Source: Calycina herbarum
Taxonomy: Eukaryota; Ascomycota; Leotiomycetes; Helotiales; Pezizellaceae
NCBI GenBank assembly: GCA_001414485.1
Contig: LLEY01000021.1
Span: forward strand, 124,001-188,000
Length of the DNA stretch: 64,000 nt
Direction of reading: 5' to 3'
Shown piece by piece: positions 22,577 to 34,811 of the stretch (its first letter is position 1; every line of letters starts with the position of its first letter). The translations under genes were made by a program, and so were the position numbers. The notes below the pieces were generated by a model, which was given only the letters and a program-made list of their open reading frames with translations, had not been told where the DNA came from and did no database searches.

Positions 22577-23045
22577 CAGTCACCGTCAACAGCTATTAAG
22601 CGAGTTCCCGTTTTACACCAAAATTCAGGGTTTTAGTATTACAATTAAACTCTATAGATTACTCTCTAAAATTAATTCCCTCTAGATAATATATTATTAT
22701 AGCAATTACAAGCTTTTCTACTATTTGGATTTAGTCTTATAAAAACACCCCTCTAGTTATAGTGCCTTAAAGTAGAGTAATTTAGAAAAACGTCGGTTTT
22801 ATATACAAATATTATAAAAATTGACTAAAAAATCACTAGTCTATACGCGCACGTCTACCCTAAAAGGGGATTAAGTTTAGTAAGAAATCCTAATTATATA
22901 AAAGATAATACTCGAAAGAACTCTAGAAATTAAGTATAGGAAATTCTACTTAGAGGCGTATTATTACTATGTCTTTCTAAACTAGGCAAAACGGCTTTTT
23001 TTGGTGGGGTTGCAGAAATCGCTTAACAGCTGTTGACTAATACTG
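22577..23045. mobile_element. 469-bp MITE with CAGT TIRs and TA target duplication
   Basis: The left end (22577..22606) and the reverse complement of the right end (23016..23045) match at 24 of 30 positions, sharing CAGT, then GTCAACAGCT and TTAAGCGA. TA lies immediately outside each end (22575-22576 and 23046-23047), as for Tc1-mariner elements. The interior is AT-rich with no transposase, so it is a non-autonomous miniature element. Its TIRs differ from those of the pogo element at 19.3 kb. Confidence 0.7.
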
Positions 23046-23357
23046 TAGCAAGTAGCAACCGGGCACTGAAATGTATCAGTATCCCATGGTATTATACCTC
23101 TCCTGCCTCTTCTTCTAAAGCACAACGCCTAAAAAACAATAAACCCATCTATACTAGTAGTAAAAGTAACTGGTTAAACCTTAAGAAGACATTAACACCC
23201 ACTACTACTATAACCTCCCCTACTACCGCCTCCTTCACATCCACCACAACCTCCTCCCCTTCCGCATCCACCCCCTCCCCCACCTCCAGCAGCATAAACG
23301 TGACTATGAATATAAAATACCTTTATTCCATTGGCTCCTAAACTACATTTCTTATAT
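23046..23357. other. short gap, Thr/Ser-rich ORF doubtful
   Basis: A plus ORF (23033..23341, 102 aa) overlaps the MITE end and is Thr/Ser/Pro-rich from ACC/TCC repeats. I do not support it as a gene. Confidence 0.4.
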
Positions 23358-24439
23358 TTAAGCCGCCTCTACTCTTTCCTGATAATCCCTGAGTATTTGA
23401 ACCAATGTTCCAATTACCACGAAAACACCACTAAGTATGAAAGTCGCAAGTTGATCTAAATCAGTGATCTTTGTCGTTGTAACTGGAACTGCTTCTATAG
23501 GTGACAAAAACAAAGACTGGAAAAACATGCCTTCAAATGACCCAAATCGCAAGAACCAGTATATGAGGACATAGTAACCAAGAAATCCGAATAATTTTTT
23601 GACGTATTCCCGAAAAGAGATCTTCCTGAGAGACGCTGACACTAAGTAATGACAGAAAAGATGAGAAAAATATAGAATAATATGGAATTCGCTAGAACAA
23701 AATAAGACTCAGATGCCCAAATGGCATGTACTCCCAAAGCATTCCCGAGTAACGGGCCCAGAGTGCTCGAAGATATCTCATCATCAAGATAAGAATTGTA
23801 AAGCTCATATGGCTCTATTCCATAAGGTAATGGAACGAAGTTGGCCATAAGTAGACGCACCGAAAAGTCGGATTTTAACAGAAAGAGAACATTGAATACC
23901 AGCCAAAGAAAAATCGAACATCCCATACTAAGAATCATACTTCGCATCTGTGACATCTCAAAAATCCAGCTGTGCAGGCACATACCAGCAAGAACACCAC
24001 CAAACCCAACTCCAGTGACAACCACCAATCCACTGGCAGCTAAACCGCCATATTCTTCTCGCCGAGAAAATTCTTCACTGGCGTAGTGGGGTAGATGAAA
24101 TAATAGATCGACAGCGGCGACAATCGGGTAAGCGTATGAAGCCAAAAGCTCGAGATCGAGACCCAAGATATGTAAAGCTTTCTAGCTGGGTACTCTTTCC
24201 TTGATGCGTATGCGTTGCAGACAGCAGGAGCCGAGTGTTAGAAGCCAGACGGCCCAACTGCCTGGCCCGTAGAAGCCTGATACGTTGTCGATGCCGAAGT
24301 TTTTTCCTTCTTCCCATTCTTCAGCTGAGGGAAGAGTGGCTTGCCATCTCGAGATGTTGATTAGGCCAGCGATGGTGGTGTAGAAGATGAACGCTGTGAA
24401 TATGGAAGAGAGCGGTATATTGGAAAGTTTGATAGCCAT
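23358..24439 (-). CDS. polytopic membrane protein, unknown family
   Basis: Proposed exons on the minus strand are 24439..24194, 24148..23709 and 23625..23358 (about 317 aa). The first intron (24149..24193) is 45 nt, in frame and contains a TAG, so removing it joins two parts of the same frame. The second (23626..23708) has a weak GTCTTA donor and is uncertain; the last exon is in another frame. Hydrophobic segments occur near IFTAFIFYTTIAGLI, SWAVWLLTLGSCCL, GLVVVTGVGFGGVLAGM, MGCSIFLWLVFNVLFLL, FGFLGYYVLIYWFL and ATFILSGVFVVIGTLV, giving six or seven membrane spans. No catalytic or transport motif is recognised. Confidence 0.6.
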
Positions 24440-26493
24440 GACACAATCAGATGGAGAATTTGTAGTTTGGATGCAGATTGTGAAAGCTGGGTTTCTTCAA
24501 GCTTTTAGTTGGTCCGTCTTTATGCAACCTGGCACCAAGCGGTGAGTGAAGGGACCGGTTACACAAGGCTTGGACGAAGATCAACCAATAAAGTCTCTTT
24601 CTCAATCCCGCTGTACATGAACTATGAAGAAGTTTTTAGCAGGGATTATTAAGGACTAAGAGACTCAAAGTATTCTTTCCTTGAGAAGGACTCTATTATA
24701 TCTATCACCCGTAATCATTAGCCCCTTTCTTGTGATGAAGATTTTGGCTGGGTCAGTCACGTGAATATTTTCCTTCTTCCGAATTTTACCTCCAGTTTGG
24801 TCAGAGCCTGGAGCCCAGATCCAAACTCGTCTTCAAAGTATCAATTCTCTAGAGGCTGGCTTGCTACTTCCATTGCATATCGACCCTGTCTAGCATGGTC
24901 GAGGCAAAGTTGATAACACGGAGAAGAAACCAAAACACAATCAGAAAATTTAGAGGAGTCGACATTGACAAGACGGGACTCAGTAGGGTAGGTGGGAGAA
25001 GGTCCCAACAAATCAGTCTAAACCTTATGAACAGTGTGAATTCATCTTTTCTCTTCATTTTTCCCACTGGTCTGTCGCAATGCAGGCGGACACTTGAGGA
25101 CGGGAGGGAAGTTCTGCCAGTAAGGGCGGTGAGAAAGACACACGTATGATAAAAACGTGACTATAATTACTTCACTTACCTAACGAAAACTTAGTTGGCT
25201 TAAAACTTGTATACCGTTTAAAGACTCAAGGATATGAGATTTCTTTCATCGAGTATAAGGCATACACTGTAAAAACCTGACTGAAGTGATCTGATAACAT
25301 GGAAACATAATAGGTGCAACAGCTTCAGAAACGCATCGCTGCAATTATATAAGTAGTAAAAAATGTACGATGTCAAATGAACTTTTGTACATTTACTCGC
25401 GTAAACACCATTCGCTCGTAGAAAAGATAAGAAGGTTATCAACTATTTAGCACTCATGTAAGAGTGGTACTCCTGTATAATATCAGTGTTTTATAATATA
25501 GGGAGACGAGGTACGCGTAATTGTTTTGGAAGAGTATCCTTTCCACTGGGAATATTCGATTCGGCCGATGCATTGCATCAAGCTAGTTCACAAGAAAACA
25601 ATTTGAGGCTGTCTAGCGACTTTGCTGTAGCCTCAACTTCTAGGCACCACTGGAGAAAATAAAATAAGCCTAGAAACGTCCCGGAAGTCATGTTGGCAAC
25701 CCTTAGATGCTAGAAGGGGCTGAGCTAGTAGGAGGAAAGAAAATTGGCTCATATGGATGTTGTTTATTCTCATTTCCCGTCGTAAAATGCACCAAGGCGC
25801 AATGCACTTTGCAGCATTTATGCATGACAGTTGCTCGTTTGAGACCCAAGAACTTGAAACGATTACATCACTCCACTATAATTGATGAAGAACGAAGATC
25901 TCTGCCCCCAACTTTGCAGATGAGATCTCCGTTCAAGCCTCATTTTTATCGGGTCCCGTCAGATACGAGTATTCGGAGGAACAAATGAGGTCTTACGAAA
26001 GGTGGAGATGATTCAGGATAAGCTTCGTAGCTTCGTTCCCCATGGGGCTAGTATACGTCACAAGATGCCAAGTGTCCAATAAGCTTTTAGAGAATATGGT
26101 TGCCTACAGGGGGTGTGCTTCCTTTTCTCCACTCTTTCCTTCTATTTGACCTTCTAGCGTGAATCCTTTGCGTGGCTTATATTGCTCCAGCCACTATTCA
26201 TGGTCACGTGAACGGGAGGCTGCAGGTGAGGTGCGACTAACGACGACAACGACAAGGTGGGAAGGCGGGGCGGTGCAGAGTACGAGTATATAGACAAAGT
26301 TAAGCCCGACGACATGACCTGATTCAAATCGACACTCGCATGCATTCAACCTTACGAGCGTCAGAGTTTACGAGTGAACTTCCCTTATAAAACAATCAAT
26401 TCATTCTCCATTCTTGACTTGATCACAAACAAACCTGTACCACAACCCCAATCCGAAGGAGATAGCGGTTTCCCCGCACCGACAACCTTCAAA
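24440..26493. other. 2-kb intergenic region
   Basis: Short ORFs (25218-25442, 25707-25988, 26154-26345) lack motifs. CT-rich sequence from about 26,370 to 26,490 on the plus strand looks like the 5' leader of the DUF1399 gene. I see nothing else to name. Confidence 0.4.
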
Positions 26494-29179
26494 ATGACGG
26501 GCCTCAAAGACATGATACCTTCCCACAAGCACCAAAATGAGGGAGAGAAATCTGGTCAAGACTACGCAAACCACCCACCAACCCCTCCCAAATCCCCGAA
26601 CATGGCTGCGAAAGAAGCACCACCCTCCTATGCACCCCAAGACCCAGCCGACAACGGACCTTCGCAGGAAGAACTCTGTGCCGCCTTTTCAAATCTCAAT
26701 ATCCCAGCCGAAACCACCGTTTCCCCAACCCCAGAAACCTGTCTCGCACATCTCAAACTCCTCCACTGCTTCCACGCTCTCAAGGAAGATATTGGGTACT
26801 TTGATGGCTTGTTTGGCGTTTGGGATGCGAGAGCCGAGATTGCTGAGAATAGAGAGGATACATTGGGGAAGATTAGAGAGAAGAGATGGAGTATTTATAT
26901 TGCGAGAGCGGTGGAGAGATTTGAGGATTGGTGGCTTAAGTTCTTGTGTCCGTTGGATAATTCGGAGAGGTTGGAGTGTAAACAGATGTTCTCTACTAGT
27001 GGCAAGTTTACGTATTTCACAGCTACTGGGATGAATACTATTGCTTGGACTAAGGAGATGTTGCCTCCGATTGGTATGTTACTCCTTCGATTTTTGGAAT
27101 CTTGAACTAATAATTTTGGAATAGACGTCCTCATGGTCTGGCATGCATTTATGTTGAACCCGCGAAATTATCTCGAAGACTGCATTCGATTCGGATTGAA
27201 CAATGTTTGGTCTTCGGGTATGCCATGGGCTGCTGTCAATGCCGCAATTGATGTCAACTTCAACTACATTGTTCCAGGGTCAGCCCAGGTTTCTTTCATT
27301 GGGACAACGGGTCACAACTGGGATAATGCTGAAGATTCCATGACGAGGCAACTCAACTGTCCTAGATGCTCCAATGTATTGGAGATACCATGGACCACGT
27401 TTGGTATGGACGAGAAGCCATCAAAAGAAGAGTAAGTCCATATTTTCTGTACAAGAGTACTTGACTAACAAACCCAGAATCGATAGAATGTGGGCCACCG
27501 GCTATGCAGACCGGGACCTCTCCTACGTCTGCAACAAGTGTGCAGGCGAAGTCACTCACGATGTTTTGCGAGTCGCCAGGTTCAAAAGAGAGACCGAGAA
27601 TCTCATCCTCAAAGACTGGCCACTTGGAGGTACTATTTTGGCCCCAATATCTGGTACTGCTGAAGCACCACCGATGGACGAAATGGGAGACTGGCCAGCC
27701 ACGTTCCCAAATCGAATGGTTCAAAAGGAGCTCAGATCTCAAGTCCTGGCACTTATTGGCCCTGATAACCCTCAACCCAACATGAACCAAGTCAAGGAAC
27801 TTGTTGAAAAGGCGATTTCCAGCAAAAGCAATATCAGGAATATTAATGGTCTGTCTTCTTTCGGTTATGGAACTCTTAAGAGAGAGGAAAAGATTGCGAT
27901 TCGAAGGTATGTTAGCAGCTCCATTCTCCCAGCTCCTTTGGATTCCTTCAACAACGATTAAGTATGCTAATGTATCACAGAATGATGTCTCGATACTGGG
28001 AGAATACCTCCATTTTTGCTCTCGAACTCGGTGGCGCAGTGATCAGACAAAGTGTTTTCGTTGAGAAAATGCACGGTCTTGATTGGCTACACAGTCCAGC
28101 TGCTTCTCAAACCATGTCACGCTTGATTCTCAAGTATTCGAGATTCATCCATATCATGGCCAAGAACCCGCTTCACACTGTTGTTCCGACACTCGATGTT
28201 GACCTTGGATGGCACACTCATCAACTCTCTCCCAAATCATACTATGATTATACGACGAAGGCATGTACTAAATTCATCGATCATGACGACAAGATAAGCG
28301 AGGATGCTCTTGAGTAAGTTTCCTATTCCTTGGCCGTTCTTTTGACTTCCAGTTTCGGGTTGCGAAGTGCAAATTTCATCCTTCTTCAACGAGGAAGACC
28401 TCTTCTAACAAGACCTCTTCTAACATCTTGAACAGGAAAGGATTCGAGTTCACCAGTAAAGCATATGAGAAGCTCTACCAAGAAGTCTACTCAGAATGCA
28501 CATGCTGGTATTGCGAAGCCATCCGTTCCAAACACGCCTCCCAATCGGCCAAAATTTTCGGCACATCCAAGCACGAAAAAATCGGCAATACATTCCATGA
28601 TTCTGGTAAGCCATGTCACCCCCCTCCCCAACCACAAATACTAAACCTCTTCTAGGCGCAGCACAACTCTGTCCCCCCTCAAACTCAGCCCACATCTCAA
28701 CCCACAACGCCGTCCAAACCCAACAAGACGCCTACAAATCCGCCATCTATTCTCGTCTCCGCACCCGTCGACAAAAAGAATTAGACGTCGCCTACGAGAA
28801 AGCACGGAAGCGCGCTAAAGCTAAAGGAAGGGACTTACCACCCAAGGATCAATATTACTATGGTGCTTGGGGGTATCCTTATATGATGTATGGTCCGTAC
28901 ATGGCTATGCCGTATTATGGGGGCACGTATTATGCTGGTGATCCTTGTGTCATGCCGGTGGGCGAGGGGATGGCGGGGAATTGTGCGAGTGGTGCTTGTA
29001 GTGGGGGTATCGGCGCTGGCGGATGCGGAGGGCCTGGTGGGTGCGGAGGTGCATGTGGTGCTAGCGCGGGAGGATGTGGTGCTGCTGGTGGATCAGGGGG
29101 CTGTGGAGGTGGGGGAGGATGCGGTGGAGGAGGAGGCGGCGGCGGAGGCGGATGTGGTGGTGGTGGAGGTGGGTGTTAG
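26494..29179 (+). CDS. DUF1399 / glycine-rich domain protein (GRDP-like) with Gly-Cys tail
   Basis: Exons 26494..27073, 27125..27431, 27478..27906, 27981..28313, 28436..28605 and 28656..29179 give 780 aa. All five introns have GTAAG/GTATGT donors and join in frame. The ATG follows CAAA; no ATG lies further upstream in frame. Family-like motifs are PPIDVLMVWHAFMLNPRNY (after the first intron) and VPTLDVDLGWHTHQLSPKSYYDY, typical of the DUF1399/glycine-rich domain family. A CxxCWYC-like cluster (SECTCWYCEAIRS) follows, then a Tyr/Pro/Met-rich stretch and a C-terminal 70-residue low-complexity tail of Gly and Cys. The biochemical role is unknown. Fungal relatives are often annotated only as glycine-rich domain proteins. 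Confidence 0.9.
28314..28435 (+). other. intron 4 of the GRDP-like gene with duplicated branch-point unit
   Basis: A 122-nt intron with a GTAAGT donor. Its 3' part holds an exact tandem duplication of AAGACCTCTTCTAAC (28395..28409 and 28410..28424), so there are two candidate CTAAC branch points before the AACAG acceptor. Confidence 0.8.
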
Positions 29180-30400
29180 ATGTCTTCTCGAGGTTTTACC
29201 AGTTACTTTTGCTACTAGTACAGATGGGTTTATCTTTTTTTTTGGGCGTTGTGCTTTGGAAGGAGAGGCAGGAGAGATATGATACCATGGATTACTAAAT
29301 ACGTTTACGGACGAGGTCTGTCTTATTAGTTAGATAGAGTAAAACTTGAGCGATGAGATTAATGACTAGCACATCTTTCTTTGATCATATATCTGTGGAA
29401 TGCCTTGGTTTCTTCCGGTGAAGAACTGAAAGCGTGTCTCGTTTTCTTCAAATATGACATTTTTTGGAGAATGTAGCATAGTGTATCAATGAGGATGGGG
29501 TATGCGAATTTTTCATCTTTATTAGTTCACGCCTTTGGGAAAGGAGCGGAGTGTAATAATCTAAGCGAAGTAGAAAACGAGGAGCTAGACAACCGAGTTT
29601 TGAATTTAAGCCTAGAAATAGTGGCGAGGAAGGGATGTAAGTGTGAAGAAGCTACCAAATATTGGGTGTCAAAAGAGAGGAGCGAGTAAGCCGGTAAATG
29701 TCGAGTAAAGTGTAGGGTATCGAGTAAGCTAGATTGGTGGCCAAAAAGAGCCACAAGAAAGTCACACACTCTAGAATTTGTATGTAAAACCAAAATAATT
29801 CTAGCTACAATTTGGCCACTCCTATAATATTTACAACTCTGAATCTCACGTTGATTGTTTTGTCATCTTAGGTTACAAGACTGTGATTTCCGGAATAGTA
29901 ATTTTAGCGGCTTTTGGACTTCGACTTCTTGTGAGGGACTGTAAGTGGAAATTGAGGCAGGTGTTAAATGATGAGTATATGATCTCTATTAGTGCAGTCA
30001 AAAAAAGGGATTTTGAGGCTCAACAATGGAGTCTGGACTATTCCAGTGTGGAGTCTAATTTATACTAATGGTTACTATGATACAACGACGGGAGTTGATG
30101 ATGGGAACCTAGTCCTGGTCGTTTCTCAATCACACTTAGCTAGTTCACGACACAAAACTCAATGGCACCCCAACAAGATTCGGTTTTTTTCTTTCTTTAA
30201 ATTTTGTTTCAAAATTCGACTGCTATCTGCATCCGATCCCACTTTACTCGGTCTTCTAGTCCTCGCCTTTCATTAAACAAGAATTCAAATTAAACCTCCT
30301 ATTCTCGTTTTTGACGTTTAGTCGAACAGAGAGTTCAAGTAAGTACTCAACATCGGTACTGAGTCCCTCGCATGAACACCGCTAAGTCAAATTCTATAGG
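29180..30400. other. intergenic, remnant of the GCTTACT/GGCCAAAAAG repeat
   Basis: No supported gene. Near 29,683-29,750 GAGTAAGC and CGAGTAAGC are followed by GGCCAAAAAG, the reverse-strand counterpart of words at 13,820-13,927. The last 100 bases before 30401 are the F-box gene promoter. Confidence 0.4.
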
Positions 30401-31995
30401 ATGGCTGTAGCTACAATCATGGCTGCAAATTTTCTCATCATGAACGTAGCCCAGAATTCGTCATCCTCGTCACCATCGCTCCCTTCGTCATCTTCATCAC
30501 CTCCCCCATCAACGCCGAAGAAACCCAAGAACCCAAAATCCCAAACCAGTTCTCCAAAACCCGCCCCAAGAAAAAGAGATAAACTCCGAAATCTCATCTC
30601 CCCAAAATCCGCCTTCAAAAGACTCAGCATCATCAAATCCTCCCAACCGCCCCTCAACTTCGCGGCCGAGCCACCTCACAGCCAAATCTGCAACTGCAAA
30701 TCTCTCCTCGCCAGCCTTCAAGCGGACGTCTTCATCTACCTCGCCACTTTCCTAGAGCCCTCGACAGCAGCCCTCCTCACTTTAACCTGTAAAACCATCC
30801 TCCTCAAACTCGGCACCCGCCACATCATCCACATGAACTCGCAAAAACCGCACACCCTCCCGCACCTCTCGCAGCGGAAAAAATATCTCATCCTCCTCGC
30901 GGAAGATGATCTCAGCAAGAGATATTGCGACCATTGTGAGGAGCTGCATGTCTACACCCCACCCCATATCCTGGCCAACATGTCCTGGGTGAAGAAAAGA
31001 AGGTTGCAGAAGAGAGAGTGCGATAACCCACAGTATGGAAGGAATGAAGACTCATGCTACCACTTCCTCTCGGACCTACGCTTGAACCACACGACCGCGC
31101 AAATGCTAATGAAATACCATCGTCATACCCCGGGCTCCATGGACATTAGCGAGATGTTGAAGCTCCTCCAGTTTGCGCGTGTAACGCGTCGGTGCAGGCC
31201 GCGGAAATGGTTAGGCGGTCAGCGTTGCAAGATCCTCAATGGGAGATTGGTGGTGAGACATAATTTCAAGATATTCATCCCCTTTTGGGCAGGGGATAAG
31301 CGGATTGAGAAGAAGACCGAAAATTTGCGGGTTTGTGGGCATTTGTATAGAGGGAATGGGAATGCGGGATTTGACCTGTGGATTAAGAGTGAGGTGGAGA
31401 GGGGGTTGTTATTTTGGAATCCGCAGAGTCAGAGGTATTTAATGCTTGGGGAGGAGGGAGGTGAGAGGTCTGAGGAGGACTCTGGGTTTGATTCTGATTC
31501 TGATTCTGAGTCTGAGTCTGGATCAAACTCAACCAGTAACCCTTTCGCCGATCCTCCCTCATCATCATCCTCATCTTTTCCCCCTCCATCCCCAACCATC
31601 AAGCCTCTCACCCCCCTAATCCACACCTGCCCCACTGCACAACAACCTACTACCTCAAAACGCGTTCCGGCCACGCTCCCCAACCCGCCTCCCTCATGGG
31701 GCCCAACAATCGGAACTACTACCGCGAGTCGAAAACCGGAGAACGAGGAATGTACCTCATCCTCGTAGCCTACACCGACTTGGGCGAGTGTAAGGACCCT
31801 TGGGACCCGGTGTGGGATTGTGGACCGCATAATAGTGTGAGTGGCGAGTGTAGGGATAGGAGTGGGTGGCGGGATGAGAGTGAGTTGCTGGGGTGCGAGG
31901 GAAAGGAGGGCGGGGTGGAACTTATTAATTTGTATGAGGGGTTGTGGGATGGGAGGGTTGTGGTTGGATCGGCGGGGCAGGAGGAGTGGTTGTGA
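30401..31995 (+). CDS. F-box domain protein
   Basis: Exons 30401..31535 and 31604..31995 give 508 aa. A Ser/Pro/Lys-rich N-terminus is followed by an F-box-like block (LQADVFIYLATFLEPSTAALLTLTCKTI) at about residues 106-133, then CDHCEELH, a Cys/Trp/Arg-rich middle and an Asp/Ser-Glu/Ser repeat. The intron (GTAACC donor, 68 nt) is inferred because it links the frame to a C-terminal part matching the usual ending of these fungal proteins (YYRESKTGERGMYLILVAYTDLGECKDPWDP). Without it the frame ends at 31768. F-box proteins recruit substrates to SCF ubiquitin ligases; no substrate can be inferred. An alternative ATG lies a few codons downstream. Confidence 0.75.
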
Positions 31996-32441
31996 ATATT
32001 TGGGAAGGGTTGGGATAAATAGGAGAATTGGGATTCCGGTTGTTCGAAAGCGTCTGGAATAAAGTTGTTATTATTTCAAAAGGCTTGGGTAATTTGAGAA
32101 ATTGAGTTGCTGGTTTTTCTGAAGTACTTGGAATAATCGTTGCTATTGCTCGAGACGATCTGGGAGAATTGAAAAGTTGAGATTTTGATTCTTCGAAACC
32201 CTCTTGGGTATGCTTGGAGTGCCTTTGCCGACTGCACACCATCCGGAGAAATGTCGTCAGGTGTTAACAAAGAATTATTCAAGTTTAAAGTTCGAGGCCG
32301 AGTCTGTGTATTGTTAGCTTCAACATAAACAAAACAAAAAAACTTTCACCGCGGATAATCACAGTAAAACAAAAGACAAACATGCAACACACGAGACTCC
32401 CTCAAAATATAAATACTTGGGTATTAATACAAAACTTGCAA
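31996..32441. other. convergent intergenic region
   Basis: This lies between the stops of the F-box gene (plus) and the TED1-like gene (minus) and so holds both 3' UTRs. Three diverged copies of TTGAGAAATTGAG/CTTCGAAA-like words recur around 32,030-32,200. No gene is seen. Confidence 0.45.
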
Positions 32442-34358
32442 CTATAAACTGGGAAAAGGTTCCGTCCCAGAGCTCATCGGCCCAGGACTCTCACTAACCA
32501 ACCCCTCCGTAACAAGCGGCAATGCACTCCTACTTCTCTTCCTCCTCAAACTCCCCTTCTTCGGTCCCAACCCCGAAAACGCATTCCCAGTATTCCCAGG
32601 GACATAAATGCGCCCACTCGTATCTATCGTCGCACTTCTTTTCACCCTCCCCGCAAACCTATCCCCAGGCATCGGACTAATAGGACTCATCATCCCATTA
32701 GGAGTCATAGTCCCAGAAATGGTGAGACGACGTCTGCCGGTATTTATCTGCGTCATTATGGGAGCCGGTCGCTCGATCGGTCGATACATTTGTACCAACG
32801 TCACTACGATATAGACGATGAAGACACCGATAGTGACGAGATCTAGAATGTGGACGAGCCACCAGATATGTTGGGTTCCCAGACCGCAATTTACGAATTC
32901 GTATTTCCAGTCCCACGATTCTTCGTCGAACCAGAGGGATAGCAGGCCTGCGTTTCCGGCGAAGGAACCCATCATGCTTCGTACTGTGATTTCTCGTAAT
33001 CCTGGGATCATGGGTTCGTCGTAGAGTTTTGCTGCGTTGGCGTCTTTCCAGCGCATGGCTTGCCATTCGCGTTCGGGTGGTGAGGACTGGTTGACGTAGT
33101 GATATGTGTCGCATCCTTCGTGGTCATGACCGGTGAGAATGAGGCCTCCACGGCCTAGTCCTTGGCCTGGAACTTCGCTGTTTCCGTTCATACCGAATAT
33201 ACCCTCTAAGAACCCACTGGAGGCTGGCGCGGAGAGGTGGTTCTGCTCTTTGACTCCATTGCCAAAGTCTCCGTTGAAAAAGTCGAAGAATGGTCCATCC
33301 ACACAAATTCCTTCCTTTTTATACATGGGGATATGCGTGAGAAGTAGAGTAAAATGCGCTGGTCGAGTGACATCTTCGGAGTGTGTTATAACTTGATTCA
33401 AGTATTCGTATGTTTCGTCTTGTAATTCTTTCGAAGAGGCTGGCGTATCCAGATTCATAGAATTCAACACCACAATTCGCAATTCTGGAATTGGATGATC
33501 ATTCTCTGCCCCGTCCACCGCGTCCATCGGCTCCCAAGTTTTGTTAATAGGCATCCTGAATCGCAATTCATAATTCGCCTTTCCAAAAACCCGATCAAAT
33601 CTCTCCATCCGTTCCCTCGAGAGATCCCCCGCATATCCAACATCGTGATTCCCCGCCACATTTATAATCCTCCTCCTCCACGCCTCCGCATCATCCCCAA
33701 GTATCCTATAATCCTCAAACTCCTCACTTGGCTGCGCTGTAATCTCATCCTCGATCCTCACTCCCCCGCGCATAACCCGATTCCAATATCTCCACCCCCT
33801 CGTTTCAAACTCATTATCATCAATCCATTGACTGCCCACCAGATCCCCCAAAACCGTGACATGCGTAGGCTCCGCCCACCAATCCAACGTCTTGTATATA
33901 TGTCCCAAATAATAATCATTCCCAATATGATCCAACCTCTTCCTATAAAACTCCAGGAAGTCCGGGATATCCTCGAGATAAAAGTCCACCAAGTCATGCA
34001 AACTATGCCTTAGCCTCTGCAGAGGATTATGTCTCGTCCCATCCAGCAGCAAAGCATCTTTCCAGAACTGATTCCAATGAGGAAAAATAGGAGCTTCAGG
34101 ATCGTAATAAGGCGGTACGCCCTCCAGCTGCGGGTCGCCCAGCGCAAGAAGTCGGAAGGGCGCTACCGCTTGCGCATCGTGCTTCGCGAAGGGATTGTGT
34201 TTGCGGACGGTATTGGAGAATGCGGAGGGCCCATCGTGTTCAGGGGCGGGAAAGGCGCAGAGGTGGAAGAAGGGGTAGTAGTAGAGGTAGCTTGTGAGGA
34301 GGAAGGAGACGGGGACGAGAGCGAATAGCGCATTTCGGAGGACGGAGGCGAAGTACAT
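32442..34358 (-). CDS. TED1: Cdc1/Ted1-type ER metallophosphoesterase
   Basis: A single-exon 638-aa protein. An N-terminal membrane segment (about residues 10-35) is followed by a calcineurin-like phosphoesterase domain with all metal-binding motifs: LALGDPQ (about 74-77), GDLVGS (171-176), GNHDVGY (236-242), THIPMYK (341-347) and GHDHEGC (410-416). A second membrane segment lies at about 498-523 (HIWWLVHILDLVTIGVFIVYIVVTLVQMY), followed by a Ser/Arg-rich cytosolic tail. Yeast Ted1 and Cdc1 and animal PGAP5 remove ethanolamine phosphate from GPI anchors in the ER or Golgi. The two-TM layout and motifs support this family; whether it is the Ted1 or the Cdc1 orthologue is less certain. Confidence 0.85.
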   Translation of the reverse strand: MYFASVLRNALFALVPVSFLLTSYLYYYPFFHLCAFPAPEHDGPSAFSNTVRKHNPFAKHDAQAVAPFRLLALGDPQLEGVPPYYDPEAPIFPHWNQFWKDALLLDGTRHNPLQRLRHSLHDLVDFYLEDIPDFLEFYRKRLDHIGNDYYLGHIYKTLDWWAEPTHVTVLGDLVGSQWIDDNEFETRGWRYWNRVMRGGVRIEDEITAQPSEEFEDYRILGDDAEAWRRRIINVAGNHDVGYAGDLSRERMERFDRVFGKANYELRFRMPINKTWEPMDAVDGAENDHPIPELRIVVLNSMNLDTPASSKELQDETYEYLNQVITHSEDVTRPAHFTLLLTHIPMYKKEGICVDGPFFDFFNGDFGNGVKEQNHLSAPASSGFLEGIFGMNGNSEVPGQGLGRGGLILTGHDHEGCDTYHYVNQSSPPEREWQAMRWKDANAAKLYDEPMIPGLREITVRSMMGSFAGNAGLLSLWFDEESWDWKYEFVNCGLGTQHIWWLVHILDLVTIGVFIVYIVVTLVQMYRPIERPAPIMTQINTGRRRLTISGTMTPNGMMSPISPMPGDRFAGRVKRSATIDTSGRIYVPGNTGNAFSGLGPKKGSLRRKRSRSALPLVTEGLVSESPGPMSSGTEPFPSL

Positions 34359-34811
34359 GTAGACTCCTGCATTTGAGTGCGAGGACTTGAGGAAGAGAGA
34401 GCGTTTGTCTGGAGGAGATGAATTTGTTCTGGAGCTGTACGCGCGTGTAGGAAGAGGGTAAACTTGGGAGCCACACGGGCCGGGACTCGGCCTTCGGTCC
34501 GACCAAACCGGACGATTTTCACAACGACAACACTGCTATGTGTCTCGAAATCTCCGAAACCTCTAACATAGTTGAAGACCATTACTTTGTCTCACGAATT
34601 TCGGAAATGTGTGAAGGCAAATGTAAATTTCCCTTCTCATCTACCTTCAATCTTACATTTAATCAAGTATCCATCAACAACGTTTCGCCATTGCCATAAC
34701 ATACCAATTTATGCTTGATTCTCCCCAAAAACACCGTTTTTACATGACTGATTCTCCGTTTCCCATTGAAACCCGCAAGATTCCTACAATCCTCCGTTCG
34801 ACATACACATA

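Noticed and set aside
23033..23341. 102-aa Thr/Ser-rich ORF
   Set aside because: It overlaps the end of the MITE and derives from simple ACC/TCC-rich sequence.
26504..27034. Overlapping ORFs in other frames over the DUF1399 exon 1
   Set aside because: The frame giving the DUF1399 motifs after splicing explains the region.
33495..34013. 172-aa plus-strand ORF
   Set aside because: It lies wholly antisense within the TED1-like gene, whose metallophosphoesterase motifs are complete.
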